From: an uncultured Sphingomonadales bacterium
Lineage (GTDB): Bacteria > Pseudomonadota > Alphaproteobacteria > Sphingomonadales > Sphingomonadaceae
NCBI GenBank assembly: GCA_903958285.1
Contig: CAJBSR010000579.1
Span: forward strand, 1-6,088
DNA: 6,088 nucleotides
Direction of reading: 5' to 3'
Positions 1-5,866 of the stretch are shown here, piece by piece. Numbering within the stretch: position 1 is the stretch's first letter; each line of letters opens with the position of its first letter. Both the position numbers and the translations under genes were made by a program. The notes beneath the pieces were generated by a model that did no database searches, had not been told where the DNA came from, and saw nothing but the letters and a program-made list of their open reading frames with translations.

Positions 1-439
1 CGTGCTGGTCTGGGCCAATGTCGGGGGGCTTCTTGGGGCGCTCGTCTTCAGCTTCCTCAGCGTCCGGTTCGAACTGAAAATTCTGGTGCTGGGATCATTG
101 GCTGCTTGCGGCGTATTTCTGGCAATTTTCGGCCAAGTGCCGCGCGATCTTGCCTCACTCTCGATGGCCGCCGCCGCAACTGTGTTCTTCGGCAGCGCAG
201 GCGTGGTCGGCTTCTATGCGCTGATGGCGACATCGTTCCCAACCCATGCACGCGCCAGCGGGATCGGCTTCGTTATCGGGGTAGGACGCGGCGGCTCGGC
301 GCTCGGCCCAATGATTGGTGGCGCTATGTTCGCCGCAGGCCTTTCCCTTGAAATGACCATGGTCGCCATGGCTGCCGGGTCACTGCTTGGCACGATCATG
401 TTGGCACTCTTGTTGTCGAGGCGCGATCCGACGGCTTGA
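1..439 (+). CDS. MFS transporter, aromatic acid:H+ symporter-like (C-terminal part; 5' end outside window)
   Basis: This is the C-terminal third (about 145 residues) of a major facilitator superfamily permease of the inner membrane. The frame is open from the first base, so the GTG at 2 is an internal valine codon and not a start. Hydrophobic stretches at residues about 2-21, 27-45, 51-76, 86-112 and 117-138 fit the last four or five of twelve helices. The segment FPTHARASGIGF followed by GVGRGG and LGPMIGG (residues 79-107) matches the loop and helix 11 region typical of the aromatic acid:H+ symporter (AAHS) group, which imports benzoate-like acids with protons. Helices 1 to about 7 lie upstream. 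The protein ends with a short charged tail, RRDPTA. The AAHS assignment is from recalled family pattern and the substrate is unknown; a general MFS permease is certain. It points toward the SDR debris, with no clear terminator after it. Confidence 0.85.
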   Translation, partial: VLVWANVGGLLGALVFSFLSVRFELKILVLGSLAACGVFLAIFGQVPRDLASLSMAAAATVFFGSAGVVGFYALMATSFPTHARASGIGFVIGVGRGGSALGPMIGGAMFAAGLSLEMTMVAMAAGSLLGTIMLALLLSRRDPTA

Positions 440-562
440 CGCAACGGCCCCGCCGCTAAGATCAAAGGCTGAAGCCAATACGCTTAAAGGCCCCGAACCT
501 CGGTAGCATCACAATGGCCCATCTATACGTGGTGAAATTTGGAAGTTGGCCGAGGACGCCTT
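440..562. other. Intergenic stretch without a recognisable gene
   Basis: This 123-bp stretch lies between the convergent ends of the MFS gene (+) and the SDR fragment (-). I see no coding frame, RNA gene or strong terminator. The only hairpin noticed is CCGA-ACC-TCGG at 493-503, which has a 4-bp stem and no following T-run. Confidence 0.5.
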
Positions 563-811
563 CTAGAACTGGACGCGCTTCGTATAACCTCCGTCAATGA
601 CCACGTTGGTCCCGGTTGTGTAGGAAGAGCCAGCACTGGCAAGGAAAACAATTGTCCGAGCCACTTCCTCCGGCCCTCCCCAACGGCCAAGCGCAAACTG
701 CGCATGGGTGGACTCATAAAGCGCCGGGGCCATAGTTCTAATCTTATCCCAATTGCCCTCCGGAAAGGCGATTGGACCCGGCGAGACCGCGTTAACCCTG
801 ATCCCCTTGCC
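563..811 (-). pseudogene. SDR family oxidoreductase, C-terminal fragment
   Basis: Read on the minus strand, 82 codons plus a TAG stop (563-565) encode the end of a classical short-chain dehydrogenase/reductase. The fragment starts at GKGIRVNAVSPGP, the conserved segment just after the active-site helix. It continues through GRWGGPEEVARTIVFLAS and ends with TGTNVVIDGGYTKRVQF, all standard SDR C-terminal motifs. The cofactor-binding fold, the NNAG motif and the Ser-Tyr-Lys catalytic residues are missing, so about two thirds of a normal 250-residue enzyme has been lost. Upstream on the minus strand the frame reaches a TGA at 824-826 with no usable start, and the bases there belong to the oppositely oriented SDR. 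The surviving motifs are undamaged, which suggests recent loss. The fragment cannot be functional. It is a different SDR from its neighbour: the shared IRVNAV region is followed by clearly different sequence. Confidence 0.85.
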
Positions 812-1566
812 TTGATGGAAAAGTCATCATCGTCACAGGTGCGGGCTGTGGCATTGGTTCCGCCACAGCCTGTCTTTTAGCCGCACGCGGCGCGCGTGTC
901 GTCGTATCTGATGTTGATGTCGTGGCTGGCCAGAAAACAACGGCACTAATCGCAAAAGCCGGAGGATCAGCCCATTTCATTGCGGCAAACGTTTCCGAAG
1001 AGGATGATGTTGAAGCCCTTGTCAGGCAAACAGTCGATGTCTTCCAACGACTGGACGGTGCCGTGAACAATGCAGGCATCAAACCTGACCGACAGTACAT
1101 TCATGAAGCTGATATGGCGTCGTTCGATAGGATCCTGAGCGTGAACCTGCGCGGAGTCATGCTGTGCATGAAATATCAGATCCGGCAAATGCTCTTGCAA
1201 GAAGGAAGAGGCTCGATCATCAACATCGGCTCGGTGAGTTCCGTCCGTCCACAACCTCAAAGCGCGGCTTATATCGCTGCAAAGCACGGGGTGATCGGCC
1301 TGACCAAATCGGGCAGCATGGACTATGCCGGACGCGGAATTCGCGTCAATGCGGTGCTGCCAGGTGTCATTGACACGCCAATGCTGCGGAGTGCCTTGAA
1401 GGAGAATGGCCGCTCCGAAGATGAGTTTGCGGCAGCCTTCAGCCAGTTTAAGCGATTTGGCCAGGGCGACGAAGTCGCGGAAGCTGTGGCTTGGCTATGC
1501 TCGGATGCCTCGAGCTTCGTCACTGGGCATAGTCTCGCTGTCGATGGCGGCTATCTGGCGCTATAG
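811..1566 (+). pseudogene. SDR family oxidoreductase, start codon lost
   Basis: This encodes a classical NAD(P)-dependent short-chain dehydrogenase/reductase, cytoplasmic and about 251 residues from LDGKVIIVTG to the TAG at 1564-1566. All core motifs are present: cofactor loop TGAGCGIG (835-858), acidic residue after strand 2 (VVVSD, about 910), NNAG, catalytic Ser at 1231, YIAAK (Tyr at 1270, Lys at 1282), IRVNAVLPGVIDTP and the terminal VDGGYLAL. The frame has no internal stop. No ATG, GTG or TTG occurs between the in-frame TGA at 799-801 and GTG at 922. Starting at GTG 922 would remove the whole nucleotide-binding loop, giving a 214-residue protein unlikely to bind cofactor. I therefore read it as a gene whose start codon, ribosome site and first few residues were removed at a junction near 811. 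An automatic pipeline might call 922-1566 as the gene. A rare start or a fusion transcript could rescue it, but nothing shows this. Family certain; substrate unknown. Confidence 0.85.
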
Positions 1567-1567
1567 C
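1560..1567. other. Palindromic GCTATAGC giving both convergent stop codons
   Basis: The 8-bp palindrome GCTATAGC contains TAG on each strand. Plus-strand TAG at 1564-1566 ends the SDR, and its mirror at 1561-1563 ends the NmrA-like gene. The two coding regions therefore overlap tail to tail by 6 bp. Confidence 0.8.
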
Positions 1568-2286
1568 CCCGCCGCAAGCAACTGCCCGAACTGCTCTGGG
1601 GTAGCAGGATCATAACGGATGGTCCGACCGCTCACGTCGCTCAAGATTTCGCAGACCTGCATCGGACTGAGCCGCTCCGGCCCGCCGATGTTCATCCAAG
1701 CTCCCTCGAAATCAGGCCGATCCAGCGAATGGACCATGACCTTGCCAACATCGTCGAGACTAATCCAGTTTGCGCGCAGCGAAGGGCCGTGTGGATAGTG
1801 GAAACGATTTTCATCCACGATGTGGCGCTTGGCCCAGTTGGTCTGGAGATTATCCATGAACAGCACACTGCCGAATATGGTGGCCGGCACGCCGGTTCGG
1901 AACAGGGCATTGATGATCGCGGTGTTGTCGCCATAGCTGAAGGCATCGCCCGGCTTGTCGGGGATCCAAGTCGCTGTGTTATAGATCACGCGCTTGACGC
2001 CCAATCGCTTGGCCGCCCGCCCGATGGCACTGAGCATTTCCACACGGCGAGGCCTCAACGGGACCGGATGATTTACAAGAATAAAGTCGCTGCCCTCGAA
2101 CGCCGGTTGCAGTGTCTGCTCGTCGAGTAGATCTGCGGCGCGGAAATCGATCTGCGGAAATTCTTGATCGAGCGTTTCAGACCGATGGCGCGAAATCCCG
2201 CGCACGTCATGCCCGGCGGCAAGCGCTTGCCGCATCTGGGCCAGGCCCTGGACGCCGTTTGCACCCACTACAGAAATCAGGGCCAT
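1561..2286 (-). CDS. NmrA-like / atypical SDR NAD(P)-binding protein
   Basis: This 241-residue cytoplasmic protein has an N-terminal Rossmann fold: ISVVGANGVQG (residues 4-14) carries the GxxGxxG dinucleotide loop. It is followed by RGISR at residues 29-33, a usual place for arginines selecting NADP(H), and then by FRAADLLD and by VKRVIYNTATW. It belongs to the NmrA/atypical SDR group, which includes redox sensors, isomerases and quinone or enone reductases. The classical YxxxK pair is not evident, and its reaction cannot be given. The ATG at 2284-2286 is supported by a strong Shine-Dalgarno (AGAGGAGA, 2293-2300). The protein stops at EQFGQLLAAGL, where relatives, as I recall them, usually continue for tens of residues (typical length about 280-300), so it may be shortened. 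It lies 69 bp after the ThuA-like gene on the same strand and probably shares its transcript. Confidence 0.8.
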   Translation of the reverse strand: MALISVVGANGVQGLAQMRQALAAGHDVRGISRHRSETLDQEFPQIDFRAADLLDEQTLQPAFEGSDFILVNHPVPLRPRRVEMLSAIGRAAKRLGVKRVIYNTATWIPDKPGDAFSYGDNTAIINALFRTGVPATIFGSVLFMDNLQTNWAKRHIVDENRFHYPHGPSLRANWISLDDVGKVMVHSLDRPDFEGAWMNIGGPERLSPMQVCEILSDVSGRTIRYDPATPEQFGQLLAAGL

Positions 2287-2292
2287 CAGTTT

Positions 2293-2300
2293 TCTCCTCT
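2293..2300 (-). promoter_or_regulatory. Ribosome binding site of the NmrA-like gene
   Basis: Minus-strand AGAGGAGA lies six bases before the ATG at 2286. It is a near-consensus Shine-Dalgarno and fixes this start. Confidence 0.75.
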
Positions 2301-2355
2301 CGTCACGTTATAAATCTTCCGTTGCTGTCCCGCCACTTGACCATGAGGCAGCACG

Positions 2356-3132
2356 TCATCTCACCGGCAGGCCAGCAGCCCAAGCGATAGCCCGAGCCAA
2401 GATGGTCCGGTATTCCGGCAACTCCCAACTCCCCCGATCGATCTGCGGCCAGAAATCTACCAAGGGACGCATATCGTAATGCCCTCGGCAATGACCAAGC
2501 GTGAAATACAGGACCTCACCCGCACCCAATCTCCGACGATAGAGCACGGGGTGGCGTGCTGCCGGCCATTCGTTTTCAGCAAAGCCGTCTGCCCGCCCGA
2601 CGAAGGCCGTGTCGAGCAGCACGTCGAGTTCGGCGTGCCTTTCCGTTAAATACAACTCGTCAGTTACCACAAACGGCGCGATCCCCTCGACAAGGGGGTC
2701 GTCGCCCCGCACGACCTCAACCAGATATGGCTCAATCGGCGGATGGGCGACAAAAGTTGTTCCCAAGGTTTCCATGAATAATGGCGCGAGGCGGGGTGCT
2801 GTGACCTTCCCGTCCGCGCGAAAATCGAGCAGCGAGTTGGTCCCATGAAGCGCCAGCCAGCGTCCGCCACGTGTGATGAAATCGCGCAAGGCCCGCTGGC
2901 CCTCTAATGATGGGGCGACATCGCAGGTATAGCTCACCAAGAAGTCGCTTTGTTGCAGCAGGTCGTAGCGGTCGTAATCGACAAAGCACCGGGTCGTCAC
3001 CCGGTCGTCCGCGCCAAGCGCAGCAAGCAGTTCGCGCCTCGCATATTCCATGTCATGAAACTTGCCACCAACCACCAGCATACCGCGCGCGCGCGCACCA
3101 TTAAACGCAGCGGTGCTCTCACCCTTGGTCAT
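2356..3132 (-). CDS. ThuA-like domain protein
   Basis: This 258-residue protein belongs to the ThuA (trehalose-utilisation) family, which has a class I glutamine-amidotransferase-like flavodoxin fold. Family marks in order are MLVVGGKFHDMEYAR (residues 18-32), SDFLVSYTCDVAP (62-74), FITRGGRWLALHGTNS (85-100), a late HPP loop (130-132), VTDELYL (156-162) and GEVLYFTLGHCRGHYD (205-220). Length is normal and the ends look intact. There is no signal peptide, so it is probably cytoplasmic. The biochemical role of ThuA proteins is poorly defined: they are linked to 3-keto-sugar metabolism in some bacteria, and similar domains occur in catabolic clusters. I do not assign a reaction. ATG 3130-3132 overlaps the TGA of the upstream acyltransferase relic (ATGA). 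A purine-rich GAGAGAGG at 3141-3148, eight bases upstream, supports this start and suggests translational coupling to the ancestral upstream gene. Confidence 0.85.
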   Translation of the reverse strand: MTKGESTAAFNGARARGMLVVGGKFHDMEYARRELLAALGADDRVTTRCFVDYDRYDLLQQSDFLVSYTCDVAPSLEGQRALRDFITRGGRWLALHGTNSLLDFRADGKVTAPRLAPLFMETLGTTFVAHPPIEPYLVEVVRGDDPLVEGIAPFVVTDELYLTERHAELDVLLDTAFVGRADGFAENEWPAARHPVLYRRRLGAGEVLYFTLGHCRGHYDMRPLVDFWPQIDRGSWELPEYRTILARAIAWAAGLPVR

Positions 3133-3419
3133 GCAATCAGCCTCTCTCGATTCTCGATCAGCGCTTGCAAGGTCTGACCGAGCCGTGCCCCAGTCGCGCC
3201 ATCGATAACTCCATGATCCGATGAAAGCGACAGAGTTGCCTTTGTAGCGAAGGCAATCGCAATCGACGTGCCGGCGCCGACATTACCGTCGGTTCGGCGG
3301 ACGCCCTTAGAGACTTGGGCGATGTGGATCCGTGCAATCCTAGCTTGCCGTCTTCGAAATTGCAGGTTCACCACTCGCCTCCCCACCACGCAATCGGCCG
3401 TCATATCGCCTGATGCCAA

Positions 3420-3425
3420 ATTATA
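3420..3425 (-). promoter_or_regulatory. Candidate -10 box of the leftward unit
   Basis: The minus strand reads a perfect TATAAT here. The hexamer 17 bases upstream (TTCATG, 3443-3448) matches TTGACA poorly, so activity would be weak or activator-dependent. It would drive the acyltransferase relic, ThuA-like and NmrA-like genes. This is inferred from motifs only. Confidence 0.35.
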
Positions 3426-3430
3426 GTACA

Positions 3431-3446
3431 CATGTTGCATTACATG
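3431..3446. promoter_or_regulatory. Candidate operator: inverted repeat CATGT-N6-ACATG
   Basis: Perfect 5-bp arms CATGT (3431-3435) and ACATG (3442-3446) flank TGCATT. It lies between the putative -35 and -10 elements of the leftward promoter and about 58 bp before the acyl-CoA dehydrogenase start. A dimeric repressor of TetR, GntR or MarR type could bind such a site. No regulator gene is in the window, so the assignment is tentative. Confidence 0.3.
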
Positions 3447-3503
3447 AATCTCTAGCGCAAGATGCCAGTTGCACAACGTGTTAGAAATTGTTAGCCCGTT
3501 CCC

Positions 3504-4652
3504 ATGAATGCGACTCTGCCCTTCGGACTATCGAACGATGAAGAGAGCCTTGCGCTGCTTTCAGATACGATTGCATCGGCATTGCGCAGTCACGAGGAAG
3601 CGCCCGAAGTTTTGTGGGATGCTCTCTCGCGAGAGATCGGTTTGGGCGGCGCCATCATCTCGGAGCAATTTGGCGGAATGGGCGGCGGCGGCGGCGCGCT
3701 TTGGGTCGTCATGGAGGCTTTGGGCCGCAGCCCGACCTGGACGCCCTATCTTGCCTCAACAGTTCTGGGGGCCGGTGCCTTGCGACACGCGAGCGGTGCG
3801 CTCGGAGAGGCGATCTTACCGCGCGTGGTGTCCGGAGAAGTCGTTCTGGCGCTGGCCTATTTAGAGTCTGGTCGTCGCAACGCGATCCAGCCTGAGATTA
3901 CGAAGGCTGTCCTTCAGAACGGCGCCTATCGTGTAAATGGGGCCTATGTTGGATCGTTGGGACTCGACAAGGCCGACTTTGTGATCTTTTCTGCGGCGGG
4001 TCCTGGATCGGGTGTGACTTTGTTCTGCGTGGAGACCAATCATCCCGGGCTGGACCGCATAGGATATGCGACGATTGATGGCGAAAGCGCTGCGGATGCC
4101 AAGTTGAGCGACATGGAAATTCCTGCAACCAATGTTATCGGTGAGCCAGGTCGAGGGGCCGAACTGCTCGAGCGGCTGGTCGATGAAGGAACAGCCGCCG
4201 CCTGCGCCGCCGCTTGCGGCACCATGCGCGCCATGATTGAACGAACGGTTGAGTACTGCAAGCAGCGACGCCAGTTCGGCAAGGCACTATCCGACTTCCA
4301 AGTCCTGCAGCACCGTTTGGTCGACATGCATATGGCCGTCGAGCAAGCGACTAGCCTGTCCCAGCTTGCGTTCGCAAAACTAGACTCTCCCGCTTTGGAA
4401 CGCCGCGAAGCTGTCTCGGGAGCGAAGTATCTTGCCTCGGAGGCTTGCCGCACTGTGTCGCAGGGGGCCGTCCAGCTACACGGAGGGATCGGCACGACCG
4501 AAGAGCTGGCGATCGGTCGCTATTTCAAGCGGGCGCTGATGCTGGAACACCTCTTTGGCGGGGCAGACTATCACCTTCAACGATATCTTGAGGCCAGCGG
4601 ACTAAAGGAAATTCCGGCCTATGCAGGCGCTGACGGGGCTGTGGAGCAATGA
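3504..4652 (+). CDS. Acyl-CoA dehydrogenase family protein (small-subunit type)
   Basis: This 382-residue FAD-dependent acyl-CoA dehydrogenase would introduce a 2,3-double bond into a CoA thioester during beta-oxidation-like degradation and pass electrons to ETF. Visible parts are an N-terminal helical domain with ISEQFGGMGGGGG (residues 52-64), a middle beta domain (about 115-215) ending in VIGEPGRGAELL, and a C-terminal helical domain with QRRQFGKALSDFQVLQHRL (254-272) and QLHGGIGTTEE (324-334). Length is normal. At the usual catalytic Glu position (IYEGT in MCAD) it reads HLFGGAD, so the base is a phenylalanine. This resembles PimD-like small subunits of two-component dehydrogenases, as I recall them. 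Glu223 in LLERLV lies near the alternative base position of isovaleryl-CoA dehydrogenase. ATG 3504 is the only possible start after the in-frame TAG at 3492; no good Shine-Dalgarno is seen. It overlaps the next gene by ATGA. Its acyl substrate is unknown. Confidence 0.9.
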   Translation: MNATLPFGLSNDEESLALLSDTIASALRSHEEAPEVLWDALSREIGLGGAIISEQFGGMGGGGGALWVVMEALGRSPTWTPYLASTVLGAGALRHASGALGEAILPRVVSGEVVLALAYLESGRRNAIQPEITKAVLQNGAYRVNGAYVGSLGLDKADFVIFSAAGPGSGVTLFCVETNHPGLDRIGYATIDGESAADAKLSDMEIPATNVIGEPGRGAELLERLVDEGTAAACAAACGTMRAMIERTVEYCKQRRQFGKALSDFQVLQHRLVDMHMAVEQATSLSQLAFAKLDSPALERREAVSGAKYLASEACRTVSQGAVQLHGGIGTTEELAIGRYFKRALMLEHLFGGADYHLQRYLEASGLKEIPAYAGADGAVEQ

Positions 4653-5842
4653 CTTTGACTGAAACAGGTCTGGAACGACAGCGGCGTATTGCACTCGATA
4701 TCCAACGGCGCTTGGTCGAGCATATCCGAACCGGTGGCACTGATCTGGAGGCTGGCCCGGTCCAGAATGCAGCTGAGCGCTATTCGAGCTGGGAATGGTA
4801 CCGCCTTGAACAAGATAGAGTGTTCACTCAGCTTCCCCTATTAGTAGGAATGAGCCGAGATCTCCCGGATCCAGGTTGCAAGCTCCTGTTCGATGCCGCA
4901 GGTCCGCCCATCGTGATCGTGCGCCAGCAGGACGGCTCGCTCAAGGCCTTCCTCAACATGTGCACCCATCGCGCGGCCCGACTGGTGAACGAATGCACCC
5001 CAGCACGACGCATGACCTGTGGTTTTCACGGCTGGACGTTCGACCTTGATGGCAAACTGGTGGGGCAGCCTGGCGGGAAGCGGGGCTTTGCTGGGCTCGA
5101 CAAGGCGGAATTCGCGCTGATCGAGGTGCCCGTGGAGGAATGGCACGGGCTGGTCTTCGTGATTGCCCGTCCCGGCACGCGCGCGGATATCGATGTCGCC
5201 GCCTATCTTGGCACCTTTGCGCCGGAACTGGCGCAAATGGGCTTCGAGCGCGCAACCCCGGTGATCCAGACGCGGCTCGACGTCGCCGCGAACTGGAAAT
5301 ACGCTTACGACACATATGGCGAAGGCTATCATTTTGCCACGCTGCACCCAACGACGATCGCGCGCACCGCACACAACGACATGGTGGTGCACGATCGCTT
5401 CGGCCTGCATGCGCGGATCAACTTTCCCTATCGCGATCAAGATGTTTGCGTCGGCCAGAGCGAAGATCAATGGGTTCGGCGTCCCTATGGCGGGGTCCAC
5501 TTGTTGTTCCCCAACACCGTGATCTATGTCTCCTCAATTGGGCCGGGGCAGGTTTTTAGCATCTACCGCGTGTTCCCTAATGGCGGACCGGACAACGCAT
5601 TCTCGTTGATGGCAGCCTATCGCTCTGGAGAAGTGCCGGACGATGTCGACATGCAGCCGTGGAGGGATTTTCACGACTTCATAATGAATGTTGTCGCGAC
5701 CGAGGATTACAGCATTTCTGCCAGCGGTCAGCGCAATCTGCGGTACGCTCCGCCTGGGTTCAAGCTGACTTATGGAGCGAATGAGGGTGTGTTGCAGCAC
5801 TTCCATCGAAACCTTGCCCGGCAGCTCGGGTACAACGACTGA
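4649..5842 (+). CDS. Rieske non-heme iron oxygenase, alpha subunit
   Basis: This 397-residue protein is the catalytic alpha subunit of a ring-hydroxylating or related Rieske oxygenase, which uses O2 and electrons from a ferredoxin/reductase to hydroxylate or demethylate its substrate. The N-terminal Rieske domain has CTH (Cys105, His107) and CGFH (Cys124, His127), which hold the 2Fe-2S cluster. The C-terminal domain has NWKYAYDTYGEGYHFATLH with iron ligands His228 and His233, and Asp353 in ATEDYS as the third ligand. The residue bridging the two centres is Glu225, where naphthalene dioxygenase has Asp205. Both metal sites are complete, so it should be active. Its ATG overlaps the dehydrogenase stop (ATGA), showing tight co-expression; GTGGAG lies very close to the start, so coupling probably drives initiation. 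No beta subunit, ferredoxin or reductase follows in the window. Substrate unknown, but pairing with an acyl-CoA dehydrogenase suggests an acid degraded through CoA esters. Confidence 0.92.
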   Translation: MTLTETGLERQRRIALDIQRRLVEHIRTGGTDLEAGPVQNAAERYSSWEWYRLEQDRVFTQLPLLVGMSRDLPDPGCKLLFDAAGPPIVIVRQQDGSLKAFLNMCTHRAARLVNECTPARRMTCGFHGWTFDLDGKLVGQPGGKRGFAGLDKAEFALIEVPVEEWHGLVFVIARPGTRADIDVAAYLGTFAPELAQMGFERATPVIQTRLDVAANWKYAYDTYGEGYHFATLHPTTIARTAHNDMVVHDRFGLHARINFPYRDQDVCVGQSEDQWVRRPYGGVHLLFPNTVIYVSSIGPGQVFSIYRVFPNGGPDNAFSLMAAYRSGEVPDDVDMQPWRDFHDFIMNVVATEDYSISASGQRNLRYAPPGFKLTYGANEGVLQHFHRNLARQLGYND

Positions 5843-5853
5843 AGATCGTGTGC

Positions 5854-5860
5854 GGGAGAG
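5854..5860 (+). promoter_or_regulatory. Ribosome binding site of the NIPSNAP-like gene
   Basis: GGGAGAG lies six bases before ATG 5867. A second in-frame ATG follows immediately at 5870 and could also be used. Confidence 0.65.
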
Positions 5861-5866
5861 AAAACA

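Larger units (their letters stand above)
3129..3476 (-). pseudogene. 2-oxoacid dehydrogenase E2 acyltransferase, C-terminal relic
   Basis: The last roughly 45 residues of this minus-strand frame match the C-terminus of E2 dihydrolipoamide acyltransferases. They read ATKATLSLSSDHGVIDGATGARL followed, after a few residues, by a final helix ending RERLIA. The segment contains the catalytic histidine motif (usually DHRxxDG; here DHGVIDG, residues 87-93, with the arginine replaced by glycine). QARIARIHIAQVSKGVRRTDG (residues 44-64) fits more loosely the strand before it. Upstream of about 3350 the reading is not E2-like, and the frame opens only at a TTG (3474-3476) without a ribosome site. Lipoyl, peripheral-subunit-binding and most catalytic-domain sequence is absent, so this is the 3' end of a broken gene and not an enzyme. 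The TGA overlaps the ThuA ATG, which shows that an E2-like gene once preceded ThuA in an operon. Exact left limit of homology is uncertain. Confidence 0.65.

Noticed and set aside
493..503. Hairpin CCGA-ACC-TCGG as a terminator for the MFS gene
   Set aside because: The stem is only 4 bp and no T-run follows.
539..880. Plus-strand open frame of 113 codons across the SDR junction
   Set aside because: It is antisense to the SDR C-terminal fragment and out of frame with the second SDR. Its sequence resembles no protein, and the two SDR readings explain every base.
811..1566. Simple in-place inversion of the SDR block as explanation of the mosaic
   Set aside because: Turning the block back would join the NmrA-like C-terminus to the SDR N-terminus, and the SDR C-terminus to the middle of the other SDR. 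Neither gives a sensible gene.
1729..2130. Plus-strand open frame of 133 codons
   Set aside because: It is antisense to the NmrA-like gene, which has a strong ribosome site and clear Rossmann motifs.
3330..3420. E3/E1-binding domain remnant in the E2 stub
   Set aside because: The frame carrying GEPAISKTAS before a stop, and RIARIHIAQV in the adjacent frame, faintly suggest a linker and binding domain. The match is too loose, and the segment fits the strand before the catalytic histidine better.
4841..5500. Long open frame (219 codons) on the minus strand
   Set aside because: It lies wholly inside the Rieske oxygenase gene, antisense to its cluster and iron motifs. Its translation shows no recognisable family, so it is a by-product of high-GC codon use.
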